The position numbers and the translations under genes were made by a program. 64,000 bases of DNA from Micromonospora lupini. Lineage in GTDB: Bacteria; Actinomycetota; Actinomycetes; Mycobacteriales; Micromonosporaceae. Positions 25,510-34,365 of this stretch are shown piece after piece. The notes beneath the pieces were generated by a model. That model saw nothing but the letters and a program-made list of their open reading frames with translations, had not been told where the DNA came from and did not search any database. Every line of letters begins with the position of its first letter. The stretch's first letter is position 1. The stretch spans positions 868,001-932,000 of the forward strand of contig NZ_JAPENL010000001.1 of the NCBI RefSeq assembly GCF_026342015.1, given 5' to 3'.

Positions 25510-26943
25510 ATGAGCGCGGCGCACGAGCCGCAGCCGGTCGACGCGGCCGAGAACCGCCGGCGCTGGCAGGCCGTCGGGGTCGGGCTGGTCGCCGCGTTCA
25601 TGACGCTGCTCGACGTGAGCATCGTCAACGTCGCGGTGCCCTCCATCGACCGCGCGCTGCACGCCTCCCCCAGCGACCTGCAGTGGATCCTCTCCGGGTA
25701 CGCGCTCACCTTCGGGCTGGTGCTCGTACCGGCCGGCCGCTTCGGTGACTTCCGCGGAAGACGCAACGCGTTCGTCTTCGGCATCGCGCTGTTCACCCTG
25801 ACGAGCGCGCTCGCCGGCCTGGCCCCCTCCCCCACCTGGCTTGTCGCCACCCGGCTACTTCAGGGCGCCGCCGCCGGCATCATCAACCCGCAGGTGATCG
25901 GGTTGATCCAACAACTCTTCCGCGGGCCGGAACGAGCCCGCCCGTTCGGGTTGCTCGGCGCGACAATCGGCATCTCCACCGCCGTCGGGCCGCTGCTCGG
26001 CGGACTGCTCATCGCCCTGGGCGGTGAGGAGCACGGTTGGCGGTGGGTCTTCTTCGTCAACGTGCCCGTCGGCATCGTCGCGGTGATCCTCGGGTGGCGA
26101 CTGCTGCCCGGCCGACCCGAAGGCCAACCCGGTCGGCGCCGCCTCGACCCGGTCGGTGTGCTGCTGCTCGGCGTCGGCGTGGTGCTGGTCCTGCTGCCAC
26201 TCGTACAGGAACAACAGTGGCGCACGCCGTGGAAGTGGGCGCTCATCCCGGCTGGCCTGGCGGTGCTCGTGGCCTTCGGACTGTGGGAACGGTGGTACGC
26301 GCGGCACCACGAGCCACTGTTCAACCTGCGTCTGTTCACCTTTCAGTCGTACACACTCGGATCTCTCATCGCGCTGATCTACTTCGGTGGATTCACCGCG
26401 ATCTTCTTCATCTTCACCCTGTTCCTGCAGAACGGGCTCGGCTACAGCGCGCTCGTCTCCGGTCTCGCCATCACCCCGTTCGCCCTCGGGTCCGCCGCCG
26501 CGTCCGCGCTGGGCGGACGCATCGTCAACCGCTTCGGCCGCCCCCTGGTCGCCATCGGACTGCTCGGCGTGGTGATCGGCCTGGCCGCGACAGTGCTCGC
26601 GCTACACCTCGCACCGGACGCCCCGGCACCCTGGGTCACCGCCGCCCCGCTGCTCATCGCCGGTATCGGCAGCGGGCTGGTCATCGCCCCCAATCAGACG
26701 CTCACCCTCGCCCAGGTACCGGTCCCCCAGGCGGGCAGCGGGGCCGGCATGCTCCAGACCGGCCAGCGCATCGGCGCGGCGGCCGGCATCGCCGCGGTCG
26801 GCTCGATGTTCTTCTCCTCGCTCGCCGACAGCCACGGCAACTGGACGTCGGCCTTCGAGAAATCGCTACTGCTCGCCACGGGAATCATCGCGCTCGCGCT
26901 GGTCGCCGCCCTGATCGACATCCTCCGCGGAAACCACGACTGA
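25510..26943 (+). CDS. MFS drug/metabolite exporter, DHA2 (14-TM) family
   Basis: A 477-residue transporter with the DHA2 motif LLDVSIVNVAVPSI in TM1, motif A-like PAGRFGDFRGRR between TM2 and TM3, and ATIGISTAVGPLLGG (motif C-like) in TM5. About 14 hydrophobic segments are visible. It probably exports small hydrophobic compounds by proton antiport. The ATG at 25510 has GGGGGG upstream and is preferred over a start 30 nt earlier. A terminator-like hairpin lies 116 bp past its stop. Confidence 0.93.
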   Translation: MSAAHEPQPVDAAENRRRWQAVGVGLVAAFMTLLDVSIVNVAVPSIDRALHASPSDLQWILSGYALTFGLVLVPAGRFGDFRGRRNAFVFGIALFTLTSALAGLAPSPTWLVATRLLQGAAAGIINPQVIGLIQQLFRGPERARPFGLLGATIGISTAVGPLLGGLLIALGGEEHGWRWVFFVNVPVGIVAVILGWRLLPGRPEGQPGRRRLDPVGVLLLGVGVVLVLLPLVQEQQWRTPWKWALIPAGLAVLVAFGLWERWYARHHEPLFNLRLFTFQSYTLGSLIALIYFGGFTAIFFIFTLFLQNGLGYSALVSGLAITPFALGSAAASALGGRIVNRFGRPLVAIGLLGVVIGLAATVLALHLAPDAPAPWVTAAPLLIAGIGSGLVIAPNQTLTLAQVPVPQAGSGAGMLQTGQRIGAAAGIAAVGSMFFSSLADSHGNWTSAFEKSLLLATGIIALALVAALIDILRGNHD

Positions 26944-27058
26944 GATCCCCAGGGGTACGACCAAGAAAAAGCTGTTCGGACGAGCCGCGGCCGTAGATGT
27001 GCTGGCTGGCGTCTCCGGCTTGGGGTGGCCGCCGGGTCGGGCTGGGCTGGGTGTGCCG

Positions 27059-27093
27059 CTGGCCGGCATCCCGGGGTTCAGGGTGCCGGCCAG
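27059..27093. terminator. Terminator hairpin between convergent genes
   Basis: CTGGCCGGCA(T)CCC pairs with GGGTGCCGGCCAG across a 9-nt loop, between the MFS exporter and the secreted lysozyme-like gene. Confidence 0.6.
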
Positions 27094-27114
27094 TCGGTCG
27101 GGTCGTGCGGTGGG

Positions 27115-27675
27115 TCAGCTGTTCCAGTGCTGGGCGACCAGGTCGGTGGCCTGCTGCTCCCACTGGGCGTAGGCGTCGGGGTACGCCGACACCTGCACGG
27201 TCTGCGCGGCGTCGGTCAGGGGCATGTCCTGCCAGCCGTCGACCTGACGCAGGCCCTTGAGGAACGCGGTCGTCGAGTACTCCGGGTTGGTGATCTGCTC
27301 CGGGGTGCCCCAACCACTGGACGGGCGCTGCTGGAACAGGCCCAGCGAGTCGTGGTCGTTGGCGTCGCCGAGGTGACCCAGGTTGTCCAGCTTCGACTCC
27401 TGCAGGCTCGTCGCGATCGAGATGACCGCGGCGCGTTCGGGCAGGCCGGCCTTCTTCGTGGCGGCGATGATGGCCTTGGCGTTGGCGGTCTGCTCGTCGT
27501 TGAGGGTGATGTGCGACTGGTCGCCCTGCGGCTTCGGCGCCGCGGTGTGCACGGCGACCGCGACCGGCTTGGCGTCGACGGGGTTGGCGTGGGCGGCGAT
27601 CGGGCCGGCGAAGACACCACCGGCGAACGCGAGACCAGCAACCGACAGCATGCTCTTACGGAAGATCGTGTTCAT
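27115..27675 (-). CDS. Secreted lysozyme/transglycosylase-like protein (186 aa)
   Basis: The N-terminus is a Sec signal peptide (about residues 1-30, ending in AHA-NP). The mature part contains IATSLQESKLDNLGHLGDAN followed by DSLGLFQQRPSSGWGTPEQI, which fits the lysozyme-like fold seen in actinobacterial exported cell-wall proteins, with a possible catalytic Glu in LQESKL. It likely acts on peptidoglycan or associates with it. The ATG at 27675 follows AAGGAGC. The 5' side (27676-28425) carries repeated elements but no recognisable riboswitch. Confidence 0.8.
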   Translation of the reverse strand: MNTIFRKSMLSVAGLAFAGGVFAGPIAAHANPVDAKPVAVAVHTAAPKPQGDQSHITLNDEQTANAKAIIAATKKAGLPERAAVISIATSLQESKLDNLGHLGDANDHDSLGLFQQRPSSGWGTPEQITNPEYSTTAFLKGLRQVDGWQDMPLTDAAQTVQVSAYPDAYAQWEQQATDLVAQHWNS

Positions 27676-27790
27676 CAGGGGTAGCTCCTTCGGGGGTAGG
27701 AACACCCACGCGACCGACGGGGGTCGGCACGGCGGGGTGTGAGCACCTCGTCCGGCGCTGCAGATTCAGAGGGGGGAAAGTCTCAGGGTC

Positions 27791-27863
27791 GGCGGCCTGC
27801 GAGCGGGGGCTCGTGGCGCCGGGTTTCGGCGGCCTGCGAGCGGGGGGGGCTCGTGGCGCCGGG
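27791..27863. repeat. 33-36 bp direct duplication
   Basis: Two near-identical adjacent copies (27791-27823 and 27828-27863) of a GC-rich unit beginning GGCGGCCTGCGAGCGG. They differ only by three extra G residues. They lie upstream of the secreted lysozyme-like gene. Confidence 0.8.
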
Positions 27864-27864
27864 A

Positions 27865-28083
27865 CCGTGTGTAACGACCGTCGGGCCGGGGTGATTCCCG
27901 GGGCCGGGCTGCCGGGGTGCCGGATCGGGCCGGTGCGCTCGGCGGCCTGTGGTCGTTCGGGGGTCTGCAACGACCCGGCCGGGCCGGCCATTCCCACCCC
28001 CATGACGGGGGCGTGGCGCGGGCGGGTGGCCGTGGTCCTGCGATCGTCAGGGTGTGTAACGACCCCCGGCCCGCCACGATTCC
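27865..28083. repeat. Three-copy 33-34 bp intergenic repeat (GTGTAACGACC...ATTCC)
   Basis: Related units occupy 27865-27898, 27962-27994 and 28051-28083, about 90-97 bp apart. On the minus strand each begins GGAAT and ends with GGTCGTTACACAC or GGTCGTTGCAGAC, with a GC-rich centre. The 27676-28425 region holds no gene. It contains this series, the duplication before it and the palindrome after it. Function unknown. Confidence 0.7.
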
Positions 28084-28173
28084 GGCCCACGGATGCACCC
28101 GGTCACACCCCACGGCCCCCACTAACGGACATACCGCCCAGCCGAGCGCGCGACCCGACAACTCCCCAGGGCA

Positions 28174-28261
28174 CCGGGGTGATCGACTCCAGATCGGCGA
28201 CATCGGGGTATCCAGCCGGCGGGACACCCCCACCTCGCCGATACCGTGTCGATCACGCCCG
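28174..28261. repeat. Imperfect 88-nt palindrome
   Basis: Two 46-nt arms that overlap at the centre are about 75% complementary without gaps. The best blocks are GTGATCGAC/GTCGATCAC and ATCGGCGA/TCGCCGAT. There is no T-tract and the distance to any stop codon is large. It resembles a dispersed palindromic (REP-like) element. Confidence 0.7.
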
Positions 28262-28342
28262 GCGCCCGACTGTGCCGGATGTGCGCGTCGGGACGCGCCA
28301 CGGGCCAGGGTGGTCGACGGGTTTCGTGGGAGGGGTGACATG

Positions 28343-28380
28343 GGCTGGCGCCCGTCGGAAAGATCCGACGGGCACCAGCC
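28343..28380 (-). terminator. Strong terminator hairpin
   Basis: A 17-bp stem with a single mismatch and a 4-nt loop (TCTT on the minus strand) lies 46 bp past the stop of the LPXTG protein gene. It probably ends the 32.2-28.4 kb minus-strand unit. Confidence 0.8.
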
Positions 28381-28425
28381 TGAGGTGCGATGCGATCCGG
28401 GCAGTGCCCGCTTGATGGTGCGCGG

Positions 28426-29055
28426 TCAGTGCGCGGCCCCGCCGAAGCGCTGGCGGCGACGCCAGGCCAGGGTCAGCAGCAGCATGATCGCGCCGGCGCC
28501 GACGAGGCCGCCGCCGAGCTTGATGGGCGTACCGATGCTGTCACCGGTGACCGGCAGCGGCTGCTTCTTGTGCAGCACCCGCAGCTCGGTGGTGGCGGTC
28601 CGGCCGGACTCCCGGCCCGTGGCGGTGAAGGTCAGGTGACCGGTCACCGACGGCTTGTAGCTCTTGGTGAAGCGGCCCTGGGCGTCGGTGTACGCCGTGA
28701 AGTTGAGCGGAGCGCTCGCCTGGAACGCTACCGGCGCCATGGCCACGGTGCTGCCGTCGCTGCGACGCGCCGGTTCTTGACCGGCTGCCGGAGCGGCGAG
28801 CGGGGCCACCGTCACCGCGATGTCGACGGTCTCGTTGGGGCCGAAGCCCGTGCCGGTCAGGATGACCGTCTCGCCGAGGAAGATCGTCGGCCGGTTGACG
28901 GTCAGGTTCGGTCCGGTGGGCGGGTACGGCGGCGGCTGGGGCGGGTCGGCGGTCGCGCTCGGCTGCGGCTGCGGCGCAGCCGCCCCCGCTGCCGTCGGCA
29001 CGGCCACCACGGCCAGGCCGACCGTGAGCGCCATGATGATGCGGGATAGCCGCAT
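28426..29055 (-). CDS. Sortase-anchored (LPVTG) secreted surface protein
   Basis: A 209-residue protein with an N-terminal signal peptide (residues 1-25) and a Pro-rich linker (PQPQPSATADPPQPPPYPP). A single Ig-like beta domain follows, about 50-160 (TIFLGETVILTGTGFGPNE). It ends with LPVTG near residue 168, a hydrophobic helix and an RRRQR tail: a complete cell-wall sorting signal. The ATG at 29055 has GGAGGGA upstream. It is the last gene after a glycosyltransferase and a DUF4012 gene, suggesting a role in envelope structure. No sortase gene is in the window. Confidence 0.82.
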   Translation of the reverse strand: MRLSRIIMALTVGLAVVAVPTAAGAAAPQPQPSATADPPQPPPYPPTGPNLTVNRPTIFLGETVILTGTGFGPNETVDIAVTVAPLAAPAAGQEPARRSDGSTVAMAPVAFQASAPLNFTAYTDAQGRFTKSYKPSVTGHLTFTATGRESGRTATTELRVLHKKQPLPVTGDSIGTPIKLGGGLVGAGAIMLLLTLAWRRRQRFGGAAH

Positions 29056-29068
29056 GATTGGTTCCCTC

Positions 29069-30853
29069 CTACTGGTCACAGCTTGGTGCGGAATGAACTT
29101 GGGTGGTCCATGGGCTGGCGGTGGGGGTCAGCCACAGCTCGGCCTGCCCGACGCCGGTCTTGGCCGTCAGGACGGTGACGTCCAGCGCTCTCTCGGCGCC
29201 GGGGCCGATGTCGACGTTTGCCGTCGCCACCTGGCGGCGGCGTTCGGTGCCGCTGCCAAGTGCCGTTTCGGCCCCGTCTAGCCGGGCCTCAACGACAGCG
29301 CCGCCGGCCGGGCTGAAGATCGACACCAGAGTGCGAACGGTGTACGGATCACCGGCCAGGCCGAGGCCGAGGACCGACTTGCTGAGGCCGGACGTCGGCG
29401 CTGTCGAGCGCAGGGTCACCCGCAGCCGGAGCTCGCGGCGGCCGTCGGGTAGGCATTCGCCGACCGTGAGGCTCGCCGTCGGCCGCAGGTAGTAGCCGAG
29501 CTTCGCGCCGCTGCCGTCGTTGAGAAACACGCCGACCGTCGGCACGGTGTCCTGTTCCGGGAGCGTCCCGGCCATCCGGCTGTCACCGAACGTCCGCTGT
29601 TCTTCCGGTCGAGCACTCCAGAACAATATCCGGCGTTCCGTGATAGCACGGTCAAATGCGGACAACAACACTCTCGGGTTGACATTCTTCTTGAAGAAGG
29701 CGTCAAACACCGCGGCGGCGGAGGTTGCGAAATATTCGTCCTGCTGAGCGGTGTCCAGCCTCTGGTAGGTCTCGTTGAGCAGCGTCTGCACGACCTTTTC
29801 GCTGGCCAGCGGCACACCACCGGGCACCAGCACCGGCCCGGTCGCCTTGAGCAGGTAGGACAGCACCACCGGGTCGACGGCGAGCACGCCGTCGACAGTG
29901 GTCCCGGTCTTGCGCCGGAACATCTCGCGGTACAGCGAAGCGGCGGTCGGGAAGTGCGGAGTGAGGTTGACGTCGGCGGGATAGATGCCCGGCAGGTCGG
30001 TCCAGACCGCCCGGGTCTCGGCGGGCAGCTTCAGCGCCGGCGTGAACCGGCCGAGGGAGGCGCTGCTGCCCTGCTGGCCCATCCGGACCCGACCGTTCTC
30101 CGCCTCGATCATCGCGTACGCGCCGAACATGCCGCCGGTGGCGCGCAGCTCGGCGAGGTTCTGCGAGACGAGCAAATAGCGTCGCGGGCCATTCGCGCCG
30201 AGCAGCGGCGGCAGAAGCCGAGCGCCCTGGTCCGCCGCCGCGGTGAGGCTGGCCAGTCGGTCGATCTCACCGCGCAGGTCGGTCAACGCCTGGCGGACCT
30301 GGCTGACCAGCCGGTCGGCGGGTACGGCGCCCAGGTCCCGGCGGGTGCCCTGCACCGCGTCGTTCACCCGGGTCAGCTCGGCGGAGACCGATGTGAGTCG
30401 GGCCAGGTCCAGCCGGCCCTCGGCCGGCACCAGGCTGGTCAGGTCCGTCCGCAGCAGGGACGGAAACGCCCGCCGGGCCAGGTCGTCGATGGCCACGGCG
30501 ATCTGCCGGACCGCGTCGAGGTCGTCGCCGGCGACCGGGGTACGCCGACCGAGCTTCCAACTCGGGTCGGAGGTGGCGGCCCGGGCGGCGCCGGACTGCT
30601 CCTGCAGGGCGGACAGGGTCCGCAGGGCCCGATCGGTGTCGCCGCCGACCACCTGCGCGCTCAGTTCACGGGCCAGGCCGGCGGCGTTGAGCAGGTGGGC
30701 GCGCGCCTGCCAACCGCGGAAACCGACCCATCCCCCGGCGGCCAGCAGCAGCGATCCGACGACCAGAGCGCCGAGCAGGGCCCGTCGCAGTCGGGCCCGC
30801 CGGCGACGCCGGGATCGGCTTCGCCGTCGATGCGGCCGTTCGCTCTCCGTCAC
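29069..30853 (-). CDS. DUF4012 membrane-anchored protein
   Basis: A 594-residue protein. An Arg-rich cytoplasmic N-terminus (about 1-22) precedes one TM helix (LLGALVVGSLLLAAGGWVGF), then a long extracellular region. The central part has the DUF4012 features YLLVSQNLAELRATGGMFGAYA and GVLAVDPVVLSYLLKATGPV. DUF4012 proteins occur in exopolysaccharide loci of actinobacteria; the fold is distantly related to LCP/LytR-type proteins (tentative). The GTG at 30853 has a GGGAG site; an ATG at 30889 is the alternative. The stop lies 13 bp before the LPXTG protein start. Confidence 0.85.
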   Translation of the reverse strand: MTESERPHRRRSRSRRRRRARLRRALLGALVVGSLLLAAGGWVGFRGWQARAHLLNAAGLARELSAQVVGGDTDRALRTLSALQEQSGAARAATSDPSWKLGRRTPVAGDDLDAVRQIAVAIDDLARRAFPSLLRTDLTSLVPAEGRLDLARLTSVSAELTRVNDAVQGTRRDLGAVPADRLVSQVRQALTDLRGEIDRLASLTAAADQGARLLPPLLGANGPRRYLLVSQNLAELRATGGMFGAYAMIEAENGRVRMGQQGSSASLGRFTPALKLPAETRAVWTDLPGIYPADVNLTPHFPTAASLYREMFRRKTGTTVDGVLAVDPVVLSYLLKATGPVLVPGGVPLASEKVVQTLLNETYQRLDTAQQDEYFATSAAAVFDAFFKKNVNPRVLLSAFDRAITERRILFWSARPEEQRTFGDSRMAGTLPEQDTVPTVGVFLNDGSGAKLGYYLRPTASLTVGECLPDGRRELRLRVTLRSTAPTSGLSKSVLGLGLAGDPYTVRTLVSIFSPAGGAVVEARLDGAETALGSGTERRRQVATANVDIGPGAERALDVTVLTAKTGVGQAELWLTPTASPWTTQVHSAPSCDQ

Positions 30854-30953
30854 ACCCACACTCCCGTTAAGCGGAACCGGACAGTCCATCGGATTCCCTG
30901 ACGTTCTTAGCACGTCTCAGGGAATATCGTACCGTTATGGCGTTTCTCGTCCT

Positions 30954-32201
30954 TTACGCGAGGTTTTCTCGCAGCTCCCCCACCGACTGCGGATTCCGGC
31001 CGGCGGCCTCGTGCAGCAGCCACTCGATCCGGTCCACCCCGGCCGGCAACGACATCTCCCGCAGGTACGTCTGTCGACCCCGGCGGCCCATCTCGGTACG
31101 CGCTGGCGGCGGGATGGTGGCGGCCAACCAGAACCGGTCGGCCAGCGCGGCCCAGTCCTCCGGCGGGCAGGACAGCCCGGCTCGGGCGCGCTCGACCAGC
31201 TCGGCGGTGTCCCCACCGGCCGACGCCACCACAGGTGCGGCGCAGGAGAGCGCGGCCTGCAACTTGCCGGGCACCATGCCGCGAAGTTCCGGCAGGTCGC
31301 GCAGCATGATCAGCTGGTAGTCGGCGGCGGCGTACAGCTCGGGCATGTCGACAGGTGACCGCCGCTCAAGGAAGCGGACGTTCTCCGCCTTCAGGTCGGC
31401 GGCGAGCCCTCGCACCCGTCGCTCGTCCGCGCCCGACCCGACCAGGACCAGGTCCATGGTGCGGTCCAGCGCGGCCGCGGCCCGTACCGCCGTCTCCAGC
31501 CCCTGGCGTGCGCCGATCGTCCCGGCGTGCATGACCACGCACCGACGATCCCGGCGGACCATCTGCCGGGCCGCAGCGCCGGGCGTCGCCGGATAGAAGA
31601 TGCGCTCGTCGGTCCAGTTCAGCACCAGCTGGACCCGGGCCGGGTCGGCCCCGGCGGCGACCACCAGATCCCGCATCGACGGCGCGGCCACCGCGACCCG
31701 CGCGGCCGTCCGGTAGATGCGGGTCATCGCCGCGCCCATCCGTGCCGACCAGCGGCCGTCGCCTGCCGCGTCCGCGCCGTCGCGTGCCCAGACATCCTGT
31801 ACGTGCAGCACGGCCGGCACCTTCGGAAGCAGCCGGAACACCGCGGCGGTGGCGAACGTGGTGGCCGGGAGCTGGAAGACGTAGAGCGCGTCCACGTCGC
31901 CGAGGAACCGACGTGCCGCAAGCGACACGCTGCCGGCGAACGACAGGTAGCTGGCCACTCGCGCGCCCGTGGAGCTGGCCCCGCCGGAGTAGCGCGGCAC
32001 CCGCCGGACCGCCAGCCGTTGACTGTGCGTCTCGTGGTTCCAGCGCTGTCGCCACCCCGGATAGACGTGGCCGCCGGGGTAGTCCGGGAAACCGGTGAGC
32101 ACGCGGACGTCGTGCCCGCGGGCGGCCAGCTCCTCGGCGAGGCTGCCGGGGATGAAGGCGGGCTCGGGTGGGAAGTGGTACGACAGGATGCCGATCTTCA
32201 C
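30954..32201 (-). CDS. Glycosyltransferase family 4 (WbuB-like)
   Basis: A 415-residue GT-B enzyme. The N-terminal domain starts VKIGILSYHFPPEPAFIPG and continues with HDVRVLTGFPDYPGG. The C-terminal half has MHAGTIGARQGLETAVRAAA, the nucleotide-sugar-binding EX7-type region (LPELRGMVPGKLQAALSCAA) and VASAGGDTAELV. It likely transfers a sugar (FucNAc-like in WbuB relatives) to a lipid-linked glycan at the cytoplasmic face. The start is GTG 32199-32201 with a weak ribosome site. It is upstream of the DUF4012 gene and divergent from the LMW phosphatase. Confidence 0.9.
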   Translation of the reverse strand: MKIGILSYHFPPEPAFIPGSLAEELAARGHDVRVLTGFPDYPGGHVYPGWRQRWNHETHSQRLAVRRVPRYSGGASSTGARVASYLSFAGSVSLAARRFLGDVDALYVFQLPATTFATAAVFRLLPKVPAVLHVQDVWARDGADAAGDGRWSARMGAAMTRIYRTAARVAVAAPSMRDLVVAAGADPARVQLVLNWTDERIFYPATPGAAARQMVRRDRRCVVMHAGTIGARQGLETAVRAAAALDRTMDLVLVGSGADERRVRGLAADLKAENVRFLERRSPVDMPELYAAADYQLIMLRDLPELRGMVPGKLQAALSCAAPVVASAGGDTAELVERARAGLSCPPEDWAALADRFWLAATIPPPARTEMGRRGRQTYLREMSLPAGVDRIEWLLHEAAGRNPQSVGELRENLA

Positions 32202-32369
32202 CGGGGCACCGCCGACGACCACGGATCGGGCCCGGCCGGCGCGGCACCGCGTCCGGCGGGCGATCGGCCCGCGTACGATGCCGTCAACCCCTCCCCGCGC
32301 GGCCACCGGCGTTGACGCACCGCCCTCGCGGTGTGGCGACCCCTGTCCGCACCCACGAGAGGGCTCCCG

Positions 32370-32924
32370 ATGGCCGACCGCGTGTTGTTCGTCTGCCACG
32401 CCAACCTGTGTCGCTCGCCGATGGCCGAGTTCCTGGCCCGCCGGCTGCTGGCCGACCGGCCTGTGCTGGTGTCCAGCGCCGGCACCGACGCGCTGGACGG
32501 GATGGCGATGCACCCGTACGCCGCGGAGGTCGCGGCCGAGGGCGGCGGCGACCCGGCGGCGTTCGCCAGCCGGACGCTGCGACCCGAATACCTTGCCGAA
32601 GCGACGCTCGTGCTGACCGCGACGCGGCGGCAGCGTTCGGTCTGCACCGCGCTGGCACCCGGCGCGCTGCACCGGACGTTCACCCTGCGCCAGTTCGGCC
32701 GACTGGCGGCGGCGGCCGAGCCGCCCGCCGAGTCGCTCGACGACCCGCTGACCGCCGCCATCGCCGCCGCCGCCGACGCCCGGGGGCGGTTGCAACCCGC
32801 CGCCCCGGACGCGGACGACCTGCGGGACCCGATCGGTGGAACGATCGCCGACTTCCGTCGCTGCGCTGAGGAGATCGAACGTTCGCTACGACCCCTCGCC
32901 GCGCTCATCGGGGCAACCGGCTGA
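32370..32924 (+). CDS. Low-molecular-weight protein tyrosine phosphatase (Wzb-like)
   Basis: A 184-residue phosphatase with the P-loop VCHANLCRSPMAEF (CX5R with the nucleophile Cys at about residue 8) and the general-acid region DPIGGTIADF near the C-terminus. It is longer than the usual about 150 residues, with an Ala-rich insertion near 120-145. It probably dephosphorylates the BY-kinase encoded convergently; the two 3' ends overlap by 20 bp. The ATG at 32370 has GAGAGGG upstream. Confidence 0.92.
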   Translation: MADRVLFVCHANLCRSPMAEFLARRLLADRPVLVSSAGTDALDGMAMHPYAAEVAAEGGGDPAAFASRTLRPEYLAEATLVLTATRRQRSVCTALAPGALHRTFTLRQFGRLAAAAEPPAESLDDPLTAAIAAAADARGRLQPAAPDADDLRDPIGGTIADFRRCAEEIERSLRPLAALIGATG

Positions 32925-34365
32925 GTTCCTGGGTGCGGTCGCTGACGCCGTTGACCCCGGCGCCCTCGCTGTGCCTGGCGGCGGTGGCCCGATCGGTGGG
33001 CACCGAGGGCGTGGCCTGCGAGGCGACCACCCGGTATGCCTCGTACTGGTACGCCTCGGCCTTGGCCACCTTGGCCATGTTCAGCACGCAACCGAGCAAC
33101 CGCACCGAGACCGAGTGCAGCGCGCGGGCCGCTGCGGCCGCCTGGGCCCGCGACGTGCGGCCCTGCTGAGTCACCAGCAGCGCGCCGTCGGCCTGCACGG
33201 CCACCACGACGCCGTCGGTCACCGCGAGCAGCGGCGCGGTATCGATGATCACGATGTCCGCCGACTCGCGTAGCGCGAGCAGCAGGTCCGCCATCGCCTT
33301 GGAGCCGAGCAGTTCACTCGGGTTCGGCGGGGCGGAGCCGCTGGGCAGCACCAGCAGGGACTTGTCGCCCCAGCGCTGCACCACGTCACCGACCTGCACG
33401 TCGCCGACAAGCACGTCGGTGAGACCGACGCCCGCGTCCAGGCCCAGGTACTCGTCGACCTTCGGGCGACGCAGGTCCGCGTCGACAAGCAGCACCCGCC
33501 AGCCCGCCTCGGCAAGCGCGATGGCCAGGTTGCAGGAGAGCGTCGTCTTGCCCTCGCCCTGCAGGGCGCTGGTCACGGCGATGACGCGGGCCGGCTCGTG
33601 CACGTCCACGAAGCGCAGGTTGGTCCGCAGCTTGCGGATCGCCTCGGCACGGGCCGAACTCGCGGCCTCACCGATGATCAACGGCGCGGTGCGGGCGCTG
33701 CTCTCGAAGGGAATGTCGCCGAGCAGCGGGCTGCCGGTGGCGCGTTGCAGGCCGGCGGCGTCTCGCAGGCGGATGTCGGCGACACCGCGCAGGATCGCCA
33801 GGCCGACGCCGAGCACCAGACCGATAAGACCGCCGAGCATGAGGTTGCGCGTCGGTTGCGGCGAGACGGGGCTGGCGCTGACCCGGGGGCCGCTCACCAC
33901 CTCGATCTTGATCGGCGCCTTGCCCTCGGGTGGCGTCTCTACCTTCTGGACGAGTTCGACGAATTTCGTGGCGAGGGTCTCGGTCACCCGCAGCGCCCGA
34001 GCCTGGTCGGTGTCGGTGACGGAGGCGCGCAGCAGGACCGTGCCCGTCTCCGTGGAGGTGGTCACCCGGTGCTGAACCTCGTCCGCGGTGAGCCCGACCG
34101 GGGTGTCGGCCACCACGCTCTGCGCGAGGCGGTCGCTGCTGAGCAGGTCGGCGTACGACTTGACCCGCTGCTGAAGGAACAGTCCACCCTGGTAGGCGTC
34201 GGTGACGCCCTGGTTGGGGGTGGTGACGAAGAAGGTCACCGAAGCGACGTACCGGGGCTGGGCCCGTACGGTCAGGAACGCCGAGACGCCCAGGGTCACC
34301 ATGACCGTGACCAGCACGACCCACCAGTGCCGACGCACGTGCCGCAATTGGCGGAGCAGGTCCAT
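32905..34365 (-). CDS. Wzz-type chain-length regulator fused to BY-kinase (Wzc/CpsCD-like)
   Basis: A 486-residue bacterial tyrosine kinase. The Wzz domain has TM1 (about 14-33) and TM2 (175-193) flanking a periplasmic loop. The cytoplasmic kinase has Walker A SALQGEGKTTLS (266-277), Walker A' VLLVDADLRRP (291-301) and Walker B IVIIDTAP (371-378). The C-terminus has AYQYEAY with three Tyr that could be phosphorylated, fewer than in typical Tyr clusters. It controls polymerisation and export of exopolysaccharide. The ATG at 34365 has a GGAGG site. It is convergent with the phosphatase. Confidence 0.92.
   Translation of the reverse strand: MDLLRQLRHVRRHWWVVLVTVMVTLGVSAFLTVRAQPRYVASVTFFVTTPNQGVTDAYQGGLFLQQRVKSYADLLSSDRLAQSVVADTPVGLTADEVQHRVTTSTETGTVLLRASVTDTDQARALRVTETLATKFVELVQKVETPPEGKAPIKIEVVSGPRVSASPVSPQPTRNLMLGGLIGLVLGVGLAILRGVADIRLRDAAGLQRATGSPLLGDIPFESSARTAPLIIGEAASSARAEAIRKLRTNLRFVDVHEPARVIAVTSALQGEGKTTLSCNLAIALAEAGWRVLLVDADLRRPKVDEYLGLDAGVGLTDVLVGDVQVGDVVQRWGDKSLLVLPSGSAPPNPSELLGSKAMADLLLALRESADIVIIDTAPLLAVTDGVVVAVQADGALLVTQQGRTSRAQAAAAARALHSVSVRLLGCVLNMAKVAKAEAYQYEAYRVVASQATPSVPTDRATAARHSEGAGVNGVSDRTQELSRLPR

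Noticed and set aside
27676..28173. ydaO (c-di-AMP) riboswitch before the secreted lysozyme-like gene
   Set aside because: Such genes often carry one in actinobacteria, but I could not find its conserved core here; the region holds repeats instead.
28174..28261. Transcription terminator
   Set aside because: It is not close to any stop codon and the arms are long and imperfect; a separate strong hairpin at 28343-28380 fits the terminator role better.
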